64,000 nucleotides of DNA, taken from Chloroflexota bacterium (GTDB lineage Bacteria > Chloroflexota > Anaerolineae > Anaerolineales > Villigracilaceae). The stretch covers positions 20,480-84,479 of the forward strand of contig JACRMH010000043.1 of NCBI GenBank assembly GCA_016219545.1. Direction: 5' to 3'. Below the pieces are notes generated by a model that saw nothing but the letters and a program-made list of their open reading frames with translations, was not told the origin of the DNA and made no database searches. The position numbers were made by a program, and so were the translations under genes. Below, piece by piece: positions 1 through 9,710 of the stretch (position 1 is the first letter of the stretch; each line of letters opens with the position of its first letter).

Positions 1-1154
1 CACCCGCATTCAATTTGCGCGCGCTTTCTTATCATGCCGCGCGCGCCATGTTCCGTGCTGCGAACAAGATCAACGGCGGCGCTTTCATTTTTGAACTTGC
101 GCGTTCCGAAATGAGCTATACCGCACAGCGTCCCTCCGAGTATGCGACCAACGTTTTCGCCGCCGCCATTGCCGAAGGATTCGTCGGACCGGTATTCATT
201 CAGGGTGACCACTTCCAGGTGTCGGCTAAGAAATATGGGACCGATCCGCAGGGCGAATTAAAAGCCGTGCGTGACCTGTCCATTGAGGCCATGGATGCCG
301 GCTTCTTCAACATTGATGTGGATACTTCCACGTTGGTGGATATCAATTTGCCCACTGTTCCTGAACAACAGGCTTTAAACTGCCGGCTGTCGGCGGAACT
401 TTCTGCCTTTATCCGTGAACACGAACCCAAAGGTGTGACCATTTCCATTGGCGGTGAGATCGGCGAAGTCGGCACGAACAATTCAACGGAACCTGAACTC
501 CGCGCCTACATGGATGGTTACAATGCTGACATGAAAAAGCTTGCGCCCGGCAAGCCCGGACTGAGCAAGATCAGTGTGCTGACTGGCACTTCGCATGGTG
601 GCACAGTTCTTGCGGATGGCTCCATTGCCAAAGTGACGATTGCCTTCGATGTTCTGCGTGACTTGAGTCGCGTATCTCGCAAGGAGTATGGCATGGGCGG
701 AACTGTCCAACATGGTGCGTCCACTGTGGCTGAGGAAAACTTCCATCAATTTGTTACTAATGAAGCCATTGAAGTTCATCTTGCCACCAATTTTGCAACC
801 ATGTTCTTTGACAATATCCCCGCCGACCTGAAAGCGGAAATGTATGCCTGGCTGGATGTCAACTCCGCTGGTGACCGCAAGCCCGGCATGACCGATGAAC
901 AGTTCTATTACAAATCCCGCAAGAATGCCATCGGACCTTTCAAGGCAAAATCCTATGCCCTGCCCGCGGAAGCTACAACTAAACTTGACGCTGCATGGGA
1001 AGCGCAATTTGACAAGCTCTTCAATCTGCTGGGCGTGAAGGATACGATGAAGTATGTCAAACAATACATCACCACTGCAAAAGTCACTCCTAAACTTGCA
1101 AATTATGTGAAAGAGGCAGTCGCGGCGGAAGATGTCAGCGATTTGTCGGATTAG
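1..1154 (+). CDS. Class II aldolase (fructose-bisphosphate aldolase-like), 5' truncated
   Basis: The reading frame is open from the first bases of the window, so the true start lies upstream; the visible part is about 380 residues. Motifs typical of the class II (zinc-dependent) aldolase superfamily are visible, counting from the first in-frame TTG at 15: QGDHFQ near residue 63 (metal/substrate region), GGEIGEVG near 146, LTGTSHGG near 190 and QHGAST near 232. Such enzymes cleave or form fructose-1,6-bisphosphate or related ketose bisphosphates in glycolysis/gluconeogenesis. The precise sugar substrate cannot be fixed from sequence alone. It ends in TAG and is followed at once by a perfect hairpin. 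Confidence 0.8.
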   Translation, partial: PAFNLRALSYHAARAMFRAANKINGGAFIFELARSEMSYTAQRPSEYATNVFAAAIAEGFVGPVFIQGDHFQVSAKKYGTDPQGELKAVRDLSIEAMDAGFFNIDVDTSTLVDINLPTVPEQQALNCRLSAELSAFIREHEPKGVTISIGGEIGEVGTNNSTEPELRAYMDGYNADMKKLAPGKPGLSKISVLTGTSHGGTVLADGSIAKVTIAFDVLRDLSRVSRKEYGMGGTVQHGASTVAEENFHQFVTNEAIEVHLATNFATMFFDNIPADLKAEMYAWLDVNSAGDRKPGMTDEQFYYKSRKNAIGPFKAKSYALPAEATTKLDAAWEAQFDKLFNLLGVKDTMKYVKQYITTAKVTPKLANYVKEAVAAEDVSDLSD

Positions 1155-1166
1155 TTTATGTAATTT

Positions 1167-1195
1167 TGTAGGTCACGTCTCAGACGTGACCTACA
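1167..1195. repeat. Perfect 14-bp-arm palindrome, probable terminator
   Basis: Two 14-bp perfectly complementary arms (beginning TGTAGGTCACG) flank a single C, followed by a T-rich stretch. It sits 12 bp after the aldolase stop and can terminate that transcript. It resembles in design the palindromes at 23007 and 29528, so it may be a dispersed repeat reused as a terminator. Confidence 0.7.
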
Positions 1196-1204
1196 TTTCT
1201 TATT

Positions 1205-1708
1205 ATGCCAAAATCTGACCAAGGCGTTACTAAAGATAGATATATGCTCATTCCCCGCACGGCGATCTTTGCCCGAAGGGGTCAGGGAGATGAGTATTTG
1301 TTAATTAAAGGCGCGCCGACCAAAAGATTATGGGCCGGCAAATATAACGGCATTGGCGGTCACGTGGAACGCGGAGAGAATATCCTTTTTTCAGCACAGC
1401 GAGAGTTGCTTGAAGAGACGGGGCTTCTTGCAGACTTGTGGTTATGCGGCACTGTCATTGTGGATGCCGGGGAGACGGGCATCTGTCTGTTCATGTTTTG
1501 CGGGGAGAATCCCCAAGGCGAGCTCAAGGCCAGTGAGGAAGGATCAATTGAATGGGTTAAGAAAGAAGCGGTTCTTCATCTTCCAGTGGTGGAAGATCTG
1601 CCCATTCTATTAGATCGAATCGATAACATGAAGCGCGGTGACCCGCCTTTTTCGGCGCGCTCTTATTATGATGAAAACGATCAATTGAAAGTTGTTTTCG
1701 GGGACTAA
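1205..1708 (+). CDS. NUDIX hydrolase (8-oxo-dGTP diphosphatase-like)
   Basis: 167 residues with a complete Nudix box, G52-x5-E58-x7-R66-E67-x2-E70-E71-x-G73, which binds Mg2+ and hydrolyses a nucleoside diphosphate linked to another group. The N-terminal strand MLIPRTAIFARRG and the YNGIGGHVE stretch resemble MutT/8-oxo-dGTP diphosphatases, so nucleotide-pool cleaning is a reasonable guess, but Nudix substrates cannot be read from the box. No clear Shine-Dalgarno precedes the ATG at 1205; the in-frame ATG at 1244 (MLIPRTA) is an alternative start that removes 13 residues. It lies between two inverted repeats and looks monocistronic. Confidence 0.82.
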   Translation: MPKSDQGVTKDRYMLIPRTAIFARRGQGDEYLLIKGAPTKRLWAGKYNGIGGHVERGENILFSAQRELLEETGLLADLWLCGTVIVDAGETGICLFMFCGENPQGELKASEEGSIEWVKKEAVLHLPVVEDLPILLDRIDNMKRGDPPFSARSYYDENDQLKVVFGD

Positions 1709-1717
1709 AAAATATTA

Positions 1718-1822
1718 ACCACAAAGGGGCACGAAGGTACACAAAGGATTTTGTTTTCTTCGTGACTCTCACCTGCACTGCACCGAACGCAGAACAGGTG
1801 CAAGTGTTGTCTCCTTTGTGGT
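1718..1822. repeat. Intergenic nested inverted repeat
   Basis: Outer arms ACCACAAAGG (1718-1727) and CCTTTGTGGT (1813-1822) are perfect complements; inner CACGAAGG/CTTCGTG and CACCTG/CAGGTG pairs lie between them. It fills the gap between the convergent Nudix and kinase genes. The ACAAAGG-CACGAAGG core recurs in frame inside the flavoprotein gene near 60462-60484. Confidence 0.65.
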
Positions 1823-1830
1823 GAAAAAAC

Positions 1831-2997
1831 TTACTGCCACTTCATCAATGAGATCGTAAACTTGCTGCCCTTGCCGGGCGTACTTTCCACATCCAGCGAA
1901 CCATTGTGTTGTTGAATGACCTGTCTTGTGATCGAAAGCCCCAAACCAAGCCCGCCATATAATTCATCGCCGCTTTTCTCAAGGTGCGCGAAGCGGTCAA
2001 AGATGCGCGGACGGATGTCTGTGGCAATGCCGATGCCGTGATCTTCGACAGAAATTTGTACACGGTTTCCTGTTTCGGCAAAACTGATCTCCACCGTTCC
2101 GTTCGGATGGCTGAATTTGACCGCGTTATCCACCAATGCAGTGATCGCTTTTTCAAGTGAATGTTTGTCGCCCTGCACAGCGGATATTTTTTGATTCCCT
2201 TTTATCTTCAAGGTCACCTGTCGCGCGGTTGCTTTGTCTTGATACGCTTTGACAACATCTTCTGCCACATTGATGATGTTCACAGATTGAAATTCAGGGA
2301 GCACCAGTTCGATCTCTTGCAGGAAGAGGATGTCATTGGTAAGCGTCACGATCTGGTCCACATTGCGTGTGACCGTATCCACCACAGTATCAAGTTGGTC
2401 GCTAGAGACCATCCCTTTTTTGAGGGCATGTAAATACCCGCTCGCGACCATCAACGGGGTGCGTAATTCATGCGCGATGTTTGAAAGGAATTCATGCCGT
2501 GCCATATCCTGCGCGGCAAGTTTTTGGTAGGCATCGGCCAATTCGGCGGCTCGCAGGCGCAAGTCTTCGATGGTCAACTCATCGTTCTGGCGCAGACGGT
2601 TGCTGATCTCGCCGATCATGGCCATGGACACGCTCGGACTGTGTTTCAGTACGCGGTTGAATCCTTCCTTGTCCAGTTCCAGCAATGTTGCGTTGGTTAC
2701 AGATGTTACGGTTGCGGCGCGAGGTGCGTTGTGGATCAACGCCATTTCCCCGAAGAAATCACCCGCTGTGAGGGTCTTTAGTAAACGGTCTTCTGTATTA
2801 TTGATCACCTTTGTAACTTTGAATTCCCCTTCAAGGATCATGTAGAACGAGTACTCTATCGCATTTTCTTTGCATATCACCGTATCAGGAGGAAATACTT
2901 TAATCCGGCTGTTCATGATAATTTCCTGCATTTCGTCAGGGCTGATTCCGGGGAATGCGCGCGGGATGATCTTTGCGGGCGTACGAATCGTTGTCAT
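1831..2997 (-). CDS. Cyclic-nucleotide-binding-domain sensor histidine kinase
   Basis: The start is set at 2997 (MTTIRTPAK) because AGGAGA lies 7-8 nt upstream; a longer frame to 3069 lacks a ribosome site. The 388-residue protein has an N-terminal cNMP-binding/Crp-like domain (about 15-125, with GDFFGEMALIHNAPRAATV as the phosphate-binding cassette), a short linking helix, a HisKA domain with phospho-accepting His176 in the NIAHELRTPL H-box, and a HATPase_c domain with N-box DNAVKF and G-boxes near DHGIGIA and GGLGLGLS. No membrane segment is present, so it is cytoplasmic. No receiver gene is adjacent; the nearest response regulator is at 9711. Confidence 0.88.
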   Translation of the reverse strand: MTTIRTPAKIIPRAFPGISPDEMQEIIMNSRIKVFPPDTVICKENAIEYSFYMILEGEFKVTKVINNTEDRLLKTLTAGDFFGEMALIHNAPRAATVTSVTNATLLELDKEGFNRVLKHSPSVSMAMIGEISNRLRQNDELTIEDLRLRAAELADAYQKLAAQDMARHEFLSNIAHELRTPLMVASGYLHALKKGMVSSDQLDTVVDTVTRNVDQIVTLTNDILFLQEIELVLPEFQSVNIINVAEDVVKAYQDKATARQVTLKIKGNQKISAVQGDKHSLEKAITALVDNAVKFSHPNGTVEISFAETGNRVQISVEDHGIGIATDIRPRIFDRFAHLEKSGDELYGGLGLGLSITRQVIQQHNGSLDVESTPGKGSKFTISLMKWQ

Positions 2998-3057
2998 GAT
3001 TTTCTCCTGAAGACTAATTCCACATTGCATTATCTCAGAATTATCAGAAAAATGGAA

Positions 3058-3085
3058 TTGCGATTTCAAAACATTAATCTATAAT
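3058..3085 (+). promoter_or_regulatory. Sigma70-type promoter giving a leaderless transcript
   Basis: TTGCGA (3058-3063), a 16-bp spacer and TATAAT (3080-3085). The ATG of the phosphoesterase gene begins only 6 nt after the -10 box, where transcription would start, and there is no Shine-Dalgarno. Confidence 0.65.
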
Positions 3086-3091
3086 AGGGAT

Positions 3092-4096
3092 ATGAAAAAA
3101 TATCTGACAATCTTCTGGACGACGATCATCGCCTCTTTCCTCGCCTCTGCCTGCCAGCCCGCATTGACAGAGTCAACGCCCACGCCATTTCCTCCCACCT
3201 TTACCCCCTCGGCCATTCCCACGCAAACGATTACACCGACAGTCACAATTACCTCAACATCAACCCCTGTCCCGCTTGTCCCTAATTTCTCCCAAATTGT
3301 CATTATCATTTTCGAGAACAAGGAATTTGGCACTGTCATTGGCAACCCGGATATGTCCTACTTTAATCAACTGGCAGATTCGTATACATTGCTCACTCAA
3401 GAATATGCCATCATGCATCCCAGCCTGCCGAATTATATTGCCTTGATCGGCGGCGATACTTTAGGCATCACCGAAAATTGTGCAAATAAAGACTGCTACA
3501 TCAATGCCCCCAGCCTGCCTGACCTGATCGAACAAAGCGGACGCACCTGGAAAACTTATCAACATAACATGCCTGAGCCATGCTTCACCGGGGATACTTT
3601 GAAATATGTCCGCAAGCATAATCCATTCATTTTCTTCGACCCGATCCGCTTGGATGCAGAAAGATGTCAGCGCAGTATCGTCCCGCTCACACAGATGGAT
3701 GCAGATATTGCCGCGAATGCCCTGCCGAATTTCATCTTCATCACGCCCGATATTTGTTACTCAGCGCATGATTGCGACCTCAAACAGGCCGACGCTTTTT
3801 TGAAAGAACAAATGGATAAGCTTTCCCCCGCATTGGAATCGACTGGAGAGCCTTATCTCATTATCCTCACCTGGGACGAAGGGCAGGGCGATCATTCCTG
3901 TTGCGGTTTGCCCGAAATTGCGGGCGGGCGCGTTGCTACAGTTCTTATCTCTCCGCAAGTAAAAGCGAACTTCCAGGACGATACGCCGTATTCACATTAC
4001 TCCATCTTGAAAACCATCTCTGAAGCATGGGGCTTGCCTTATCTTGGTCACGCATCAGATTTGGAGACAATGCTCATCACTGCACCGTGGAAGTAA
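3092..4096 (+). CDS. Secreted phosphoesterase-family lipoprotein
   Basis: 334 residues. A hydrophobic signal ending LASAC (Cys21) marks a lipoprotein, followed by a Thr/Pro-rich stalk to about residue 60. The remainder resembles the phosphoesterase family (PF04185, acid phosphatase/phospholipase C type): FENKEFGTVIG near 72, a HPSLPNYIALIGGD stretch, and a late LTWDEGQGDHSCCG segment with acidic metal-binding residues. It probably hydrolyses phosphomonoesters or diesters outside the membrane. The start is supported by the promoter 6 nt upstream. It abuts the AlkZ-like gene with no gap (TAA then ATG), so the two are likely cotranscribed. Confidence 0.8.
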   Translation: MKKYLTIFWTTIIASFLASACQPALTESTPTPFPPTFTPSAIPTQTITPTVTITSTSTPVPLVPNFSQIVIIIFENKEFGTVIGNPDMSYFNQLADSYTLLTQEYAIMHPSLPNYIALIGGDTLGITENCANKDCYINAPSLPDLIEQSGRTWKTYQHNMPEPCFTGDTLKYVRKHNPFIFFDPIRLDAERCQRSIVPLTQMDADIAANALPNFIFITPDICYSAHDCDLKQADAFLKEQMDKLSPALESTGEPYLIILTWDEGQGDHSCCGLPEIAGGRVATVLISPQVKANFQDDTPYSHYSILKTISEAWGLPYLGHASDLETMLITAPWK

Positions 4097-4957
4097 ATGA
4101 GACTTATGCCAAAGATCAACCTGAAAAAATTACAGTCGCATCGTAAGCGGACCTTCAACCTGCCTCCGGCTAAAAGGCTTTCTTCCCCATCCCAAGCATT
4201 GACCTTCGTCAACGCACGCGGCTTCGTTTATTTTTGGCCCATCAAAGGCATTGACCTACCCTCGTTGTGGACAGCCGTCGCCGGGGAAAGACCCGTAGCC
4301 GACAAACACGATGACCCCGGTCACATCACTTGGAGCTGGAAAGACGATTCCCTGGATAAAAAGATCTGGTATTACGGAAAAATTCTGCGCGGCAAAGCGA
4401 CCATGATCTCCCTAGATGTTGCGCCTTATTTTTATGCACTCTCTGAAAATTACGGCTCGCCCGAAGAAGATTATCTGATCGCTTATCATGAAGGACGATT
4501 AAACCAGTCCTCGAAACAAGTCTATGAGACCTTGCTGGATAATGGCGCACTAAACACCTTGGACCTGCGCAAGAAAGCAAAATTATCCAATGCAAAAGAT
4601 TCTGAATTTAACAAAGCGCTCGAACAATTGCAAAGAGACTTCAAAATTCTGCCCGTTGGAGTTGCTCAGGCAGGCGCGTGGAAGTATTCGCACATCTATG
4701 AGATCGTCACCCGGCATTATCCTGAATTATCCGAGCAAGCGCGCGCCATCACAGAATCTCAAGCGCGGGCGAAGTTAATGGAATTATTTTTTAGTCTGGT
4801 TGGAACTGCTCAATTAAAAGACGTTATGAAGTTGTTTGGCTGGACAAACGATATTGTCAAACGTGTCGCAGAGAGATTGGTTGAACAAAGGTATCTTATA
4901 AAAGCGGAACATCCCAACCAGACTGGGGAGTGGTTGGCGATCAAAGAGACCGTTTAA
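4097..4957 (+). CDS. AlkZ-related winged-helix protein
   Basis: 286 residues. The segment around 37-75 (GFVYFWPIKG, LPSLWTAVAGERPVA, DDPGHITWSWKDD) is characteristic of AlkZ-related proteins of the HTH_42 superfamily, whose best-known members are DNA glycosylases that unhook interstrand crosslinks or remove alkylated bases. The C-terminal half is helical with winged-helix-like repeats (LDLRKKAKLS; LKDVMKLFGWT). The QxQ/QxD catalytic motif of true AlkZ glycosylases is not evident to me, so a DNA-binding or non-catalytic role remains possible. It begins directly after the phosphoesterase stop and is followed by a strong terminator. Confidence 0.7.
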   Translation: MRLMPKINLKKLQSHRKRTFNLPPAKRLSSPSQALTFVNARGFVYFWPIKGIDLPSLWTAVAGERPVADKHDDPGHITWSWKDDSLDKKIWYYGKILRGKATMISLDVAPYFYALSENYGSPEEDYLIAYHEGRLNQSSKQVYETLLDNGALNTLDLRKKAKLSNAKDSEFNKALEQLQRDFKILPVGVAQAGAWKYSHIYEIVTRHYPELSEQARAITESQARAKLMELFFSLVGTAQLKDVMKLFGWTNDIVKRVAERLVEQRYLIKAEHPNQTGEWLAIKETV

Positions 4958-4963
4958 TAGAGA

Positions 4964-4995
4964 AGAGGCTGTCTCATTGACAGCCTCTCTTTTGT
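4964..4995 (+). terminator. Rho-independent terminator
   Basis: Perfect 10-bp stem AGAGGCTGTC/GACAGCCTCT with a 5-nt loop and a following CTTTTGTT tract. It lies 7 bp after the AlkZ-like gene and also faces the convergent large secreted-protein gene. Confidence 0.85.
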
Positions 4996-5012
4996 TATAT
5001 TTGAAATCTCAT

Positions 5013-8000
5013 CTAGCGGACGTTGTAAACTTGTCCAGTGAAGTCCCCATTGACTACTCCTGCCCCTCCCAATGGCTTCAAGATTATATCCACAATGCTG
5101 TCGTTATCGATCAAGTCTAAGCGCAGCGTGCCCGAACCTGTGCCCGTGTTGACGATCACCATCCAGGTCGTCCCACTGCCGGTGATGCTCACAATGGATG
5201 TACCTGTGAGCGTGGTGGATAGATTGAAGTCACTTGCGTTCACTCCCGTCACGGCTTCGGAGAATTTGACTGTGAACTTCACCGCTGCCAGCTTGGTCGG
5301 GTTGGGGTTGCCGCGCACAATGGAAACCACCACCGGTGCCCTGTCCACGACATAAGGCAATCCGGTCTTGAAACTCGTGGTGAGGAGGTTCAGGGTTGCA
5401 TCCTTGATGGTCTTGTTGGCCATCAGATCCAACCGCATTGTGCCCGGAGCTGTGCTGGTGCCAGTCGTGGCGGTCACCATGTATGTTGCTCCACTTCCGC
5501 TGACCCCTGTAACGACTGGCTTGGATTTAGCCAGCGACCCTGTTCCAATCAATTTGAAGTCCTTGATGTCCACTCCCGTCACCGGTTCAGAGAAGGTAAC
5601 TGTGAAGTCTACACTGGCAGCGCTGGTAGGATTGGAACTCGCGCGAAGAATGGCTAGAACGATTGGTTTCACTTTATCAATCGTAAAGGTATCACCGGTT
5701 GTGAAGTTTCCATTCCCTGCGCCGACTCCACCCAACGGGACCAGTCCTGCATCCTTGATAGAGTCGTTATCAAGCAGGTTCAGGTGAAGGGTGCCAGAAC
5801 CAGAACCTGTGCTTGCCGTCACGGTGTAGTTTGCGCCCGATCCACTTACCTTTGATACAGCGGCTTTAGTAATCCCCGTGGTAGTTAGGGAAAAATCAGT
5901 CTTATCTACACCTGTCACAGGTTTGGAAAAGGTCACCATGAATTTCACGCTGGTCGCCTTTGCGGGATTTGGAGCAGCGCGGGTGATATTTAGTGTAATA
6001 GGCAAATCAACCACAACTGTGCGCGGAGAAATAAAGACAGTAGAAATATTGCCTAAAGTGTCTTTTACCCACGGATAGAGAGTAAAATTTCCAATGTTGG
6101 AAACCGTGTAGGTAGTAGGCGCAGTACCAGTCCAACCAGTTGCATCAATTGCAGGCGATGTAGCGGAAGTAGTAATCAAATAACCTGTTACTCCAAAATT
6201 ATCAGTAGCTGTGAAAGCTGTGATTGGGATATTGAAACTATTGGATGGTGTTGTAGCTGTGAATGTATTAACTGTTGGTTTGGTAGTGTCTACCACGACC
6301 ACAGGTGGAGAAGCAAATACAGAAGATATATTGCCAGCCGCATCTTTAGCCCAAGGGTACAACGTATAAGAGCCATCAGAAATAACGGCATAAACTGTTG
6401 GAGCCGCGCCAGTCCAACCCAAATCATCCACTGCGGGAGGTGTGGCAGACTCGGTGACAAGGTAACCTGTAACGCCAACGAGATCGGAAGCTGTGAAATC
6501 TGTGATGGAAATATTGAGACTATTGGAAGGAGAGGTTGCTGTAAAAGTGTTGACTGTTGGAGAAATCGAATCAAGCGTTGTGACCGAGAAGTAATATGTA
6601 GAATCGCACCCAAACGAACTCCCTGAGGCTTGTGTTACTCTAGCAAAATAAAGCCCATCCTGTGGTGTTTGCCAAGTTAGAGAAGATGCATTTCCACCTC
6701 CACCATTATCATTAGACTCAAGTAATGTCACACCATCTGTATCATAGATTTCTAAAATAGTATCTACGCTAGTGCTCAGGCTTGTTGTTTGAATAACATA
6801 TTCGTTTCCTGTTGTTGCCTCAAATTTGAACCAATCTTCATCCGAGGCAATGTCAAATAGATTGTTTGCCAATGTCCCATCAGTTTGGGTAACGCTGGTT
6901 CCATCGTAATTATCATTGGGTTCAAGAGTATCTGCCGGGCAAACTAACGGCGCTTGCAAATCGAAGTGACCGGGCTGGCTGGCCTGTGCAGATACTTCTT
7001 GATTCACCGTATCAAGAGTGGTTGGTAAAGCAACCCATGCTAAACCCACATCATCCCATTGATTGATTGTCAACTGACTGGTATCAAGATGCGGCATGTT
7101 GAGCGAATCGTATTGAAGGGTAATTGTCAATGGCAAATCGAAACTATTGGTTGCAGCGCTTTCCATGTTCGTGGAAGCTTTTGCCATTTGTGAAGGACTG
7201 CTAGCTCCAGTTAACCACTCCAATACGCGCACCCAGAAAGAGTTACCTGATGACCGTAATGTTGAAGGCGCGCCTGCAACTGGTGGTGTGTTCCATAATT
7301 CCAACGTTATCGGATTAACAACTGCACCGGCTGGAACAGTAACAGCTAAATTTCCAGATGGAGTGGATACATTACCACCTGAATTGTTGATTGATTGTTG
7401 TGTAAAATCATAAGCATGTTTCCAAAGGTATCTACTTGCCCCAGTAGTATAAGGGTCTACGCCTGTTCCACTCCAGCCGTATGGATCCACTACAACTTTG
7501 TCGGAAAAATTCCCGTCGCAAGTTGGGTCATAATAAAGACCAAAGTGCAGATGAACTCCGCCGCCTCCGCCAAGGCTCAGCCCTGTATTTCCCATTATTC
7601 CTATTTGTTGCCTATCTGTAACTGTATCTCCATTTTGAAGCGTTGGCGCATTTTTTAGATGTGCATAGAAACTTGCATAACAATTATCATGGTCAATGTA
7701 TAAAAAGTTTCCAAATCCGCTTGGCTGGTATCCAATACCAAATACTTTTCCGGGAGCAGCAGCAAGAACTTCATCGGAAACATGCTTGAAATCAATGCCA
7801 TCGTGACTATCATAACAACTAATTCCAAAACCTCCAGGTGATGTGTTGCAATTTGTTCTACCGATATTTGCGCTTCCTGTGTAATGCCCAAGCCAGGTTG
7901 TCAGATTACCATCATCGTTTCCAAATCCGGGACTTGTATGATCAAACCATGAATTGACATACCCGCCACTATTACTGCCTTTAGCAGCTTCTGCAAAATT

Positions 8001-8146
8001 AGTGTATTGAAATGGCAAATCGAGAAAAGACCCGACAGGAATATTATTCTTATGCACGAACACATCTTTCTTTCCATTTGTATCCCCGCTGATCAGATTG
8101 CTGGCATTAGAATGAAACGCCACGTAGCGTCCATCCGCGGAGAAGG
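5013..8146 (-). CDS. Large secreted M23 peptidase/Ig-repeat protein, C-terminal part (after frameshift)
   Basis: This is the downstream part of the gene whose N-terminus lies at 8093-9448; its own first ATG (8123) has no ribosome site and starts inside a repeat. Residue numbers count from that ATG. The frame first completes propeller repeat 7, then has an M23 (LytM-like) zinc metallopeptidase region with HDGIDF (H107, D111), YAHL (H155) and HLHFG (191-195). A pre-peptidase C-terminal-like domain (EPNDN... DEDWFKF) lies near 395-510, two ~95-residue Ig-like repeats (FTATSPSNS / FTATTPSNS) near 520-700, and three ~105-residue Ig-like repeats with VKFTVKFSEAVTGV-type motifs run to the end. Likely acts outside the cell on peptidoglycan or protein. 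Confidence 0.8.
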
Positions 8147-9448
8147 ATAAGGGTACGAGTCGCCATTTCCTTGTATACCAAGGGAAGAAACTGACAAACG
8201 TTTGGTGTCTTTCGTTTGCATATCGTAAATAAAACCATCTACGTTCCCGTTTGTGTCTCCGCTGACCAGATTATTAGCAAAGCTCCAGAATGCCACATAT
8301 CGCCCATTAGCGGAAATAGATGGCTGACCCGACCTGCTATTAGCCTGTGTTCCATCAGAAGCAACTGAGACGCGCGTTGTATTATTCGATTGCAAATCTC
8401 GAACAAAAATATCATACTCTCCATTCGTATCACCGTTGACTAGGTTAGTACCTATAGATTGAAATGCTACGTACCGCCCATCAGCGGAGATGCGATAATC
8501 ATAAGAATGACCATTTGCCTGTGCACCGTCTGAAGCGATTGATACGCGTGTTGTAGTGTTTGACAGAATGTCGTGAATAAACACGTCCATTAGCCCATTT
8601 GTATCGTCGCCGACTAGGTTCGAACTCAATGACTGAAATGCCACATATCTTCCATCGGCTGTGAAGGAAGCTCCATCAGAACTAGCATTCCCCTGCGTTC
8701 CGTCTGATGCAACTGAAATACGTGCTGTAGTGTTCGCCTGCAAATCTCGAACAAAAATGTCAAACACTCCATACAAATCCCCGCTGACCAGATTATCAGC
8801 CCCGGTTCCGAATGCTATATACCGCCCGTTAGCGGAAATGGCTGGATGAAACGAGTCGTTATTAGCCTGTGTTCCGTCTGATGCAACTGAGACGCGTGTT
8901 GTAGTATTTGCCTGCAAATCTCGAACAAAAATGTCAGCTCGCCCATTTGTATCCCCACTGACCAGATTCGTGGCAAACGAGGAAAATACCACGTATCGCC
9001 CATCAGCAGAGAAGGCTGATGTTAGTGAACCACCTGAAGAGCCATCCCCCTGTGTTCCGTCTGATGCGACAGAGACGCGCGTTGTAGTGTTTGTCAGAAC
9101 ATCGTGGAGGAAAACGTCCGATATCCCATTTGTATCCCCGCTGACCAGATTGTTGGAATCGGATTGAAACACTACATAACGTCCATCAGAGGACATAGAA
9201 GGTGTCTGAGAGTGACCATTCCCTTCAGCGCCACTTGAATTGACTGAAACTCGCATTGTTTCGTCAGCCATCATTATTGCTTGCTGAGACAATTCGGGGA
9301 TAAGAGGCAGAGTGCTACGTGCTGAATTCGATGAGAAAGAATTCACCTGATTGGCGTTGTTATTTGGCGCGGCGGTCACCTGTCCGGTGCAAAAAAACAC
9401 CATCAAGATAAGATTGCCCAAAACTTTGAATGTACGATTACGAAACAT
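8093..9448 (-). CDS. Large secreted protein, N-terminal part: signal peptide and beta-propeller repeats (frameshifted)
   Basis: The start is ATG 9448 (MFRNRTFKVL), preceded by GGAGG at a good distance. A signal peptide of about 27 residues is followed by seven ~58-residue repeats of the pattern RVSVASDGTQ...SADGRYVAFQS...NLVSGDTNG..DIFVRDL, typical of PD40/TolB-like propeller blades. The seventh repeat breaks after SYPYPS: the frame runs out at 8093, while the -1 frame continues perfectly as SADGRYVAFHS. Adding one base near 8141-8146 restores a single ~1,480-residue protein with the M23 part. The break may be a sequencing error in a short homopolymer or a real disabling mutation. Confidence 0.82.
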   Translation of the reverse strand: MFRNRTFKVLGNLILMVFFCTGQVTAAPNNNANQVNSFSSNSARSTLPLIPELSQQAIMMADETMRVSVNSSGAEGNGHSQTPSMSSDGRYVVFQSDSNNLVSGDTNGISDVFLHDVLTNTTTRVSVASDGTQGDGSSGGSLTSAFSADGRYVVFSSFATNLVSGDTNGRADIFVRDLQANTTTRVSVASDGTQANNDSFHPAISANGRYIAFGTGADNLVSGDLYGVFDIFVRDLQANTTARISVASDGTQGNASSDGASFTADGRYVAFQSLSSNLVGDDTNGLMDVFIHDILSNTTTRVSIASDGAQANGHSYDYRISADGRYVAFQSIGTNLVNGDTNGEYDIFVRDLQSNNTTRVSVASDGTQANSRSGQPSISANGRYVAFWSFANNLVSGDTNGNVDGFIYDMQTKDTKRLSVSSLGIQGNGDSYPYPSPRMDATWRFILMPAI

Positions 9449-9698
9449 AATTCCTCCAATTTTAAAAACCCCATCAGGAGAAATAACAAGCGCTTTCCGC
9501 ATTCCCCTGAATGTGGATTGTTGTTAAACAGATTATAAGCCTCAAACTAAAGAAATGCCATTTGCAAAAATGACAATAGCATTCTGCAGGTTTTCCGGTT
9601 TCTCGAACTCGTGTGCTATTAATGATCTATTCTCTTGTCATAAACCTCCAAACTGAAGGACAAACAAAATTGCAAAATCTAAAGTTACAGGAACAGGC

Positions 9699-9704
9699 TA
9701 AAAT
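9699..9704 (+). promoter_or_regulatory. -10 box placed for leaderless initiation
   Basis: TAAAAT ends exactly 6 nt before the ATG of the response regulator gene. No Shine-Dalgarno is present and no convincing -35 is seen at 16-18 bp. Confidence 0.45.
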
Positions 9705-9710
9705 ACTGGC

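Noticed and set aside
483..1064. Long open frame antisense to the aldolase gene
   Set aside because: It is a shadow of a well-supported gene, with no ribosome site and no recognisable domain.
8239..9167. Several open frames on both strands in the propeller repeats
   Set aside because: They repeat with the 174-bp DNA periodicity of the real gene and carry no independent start signals.
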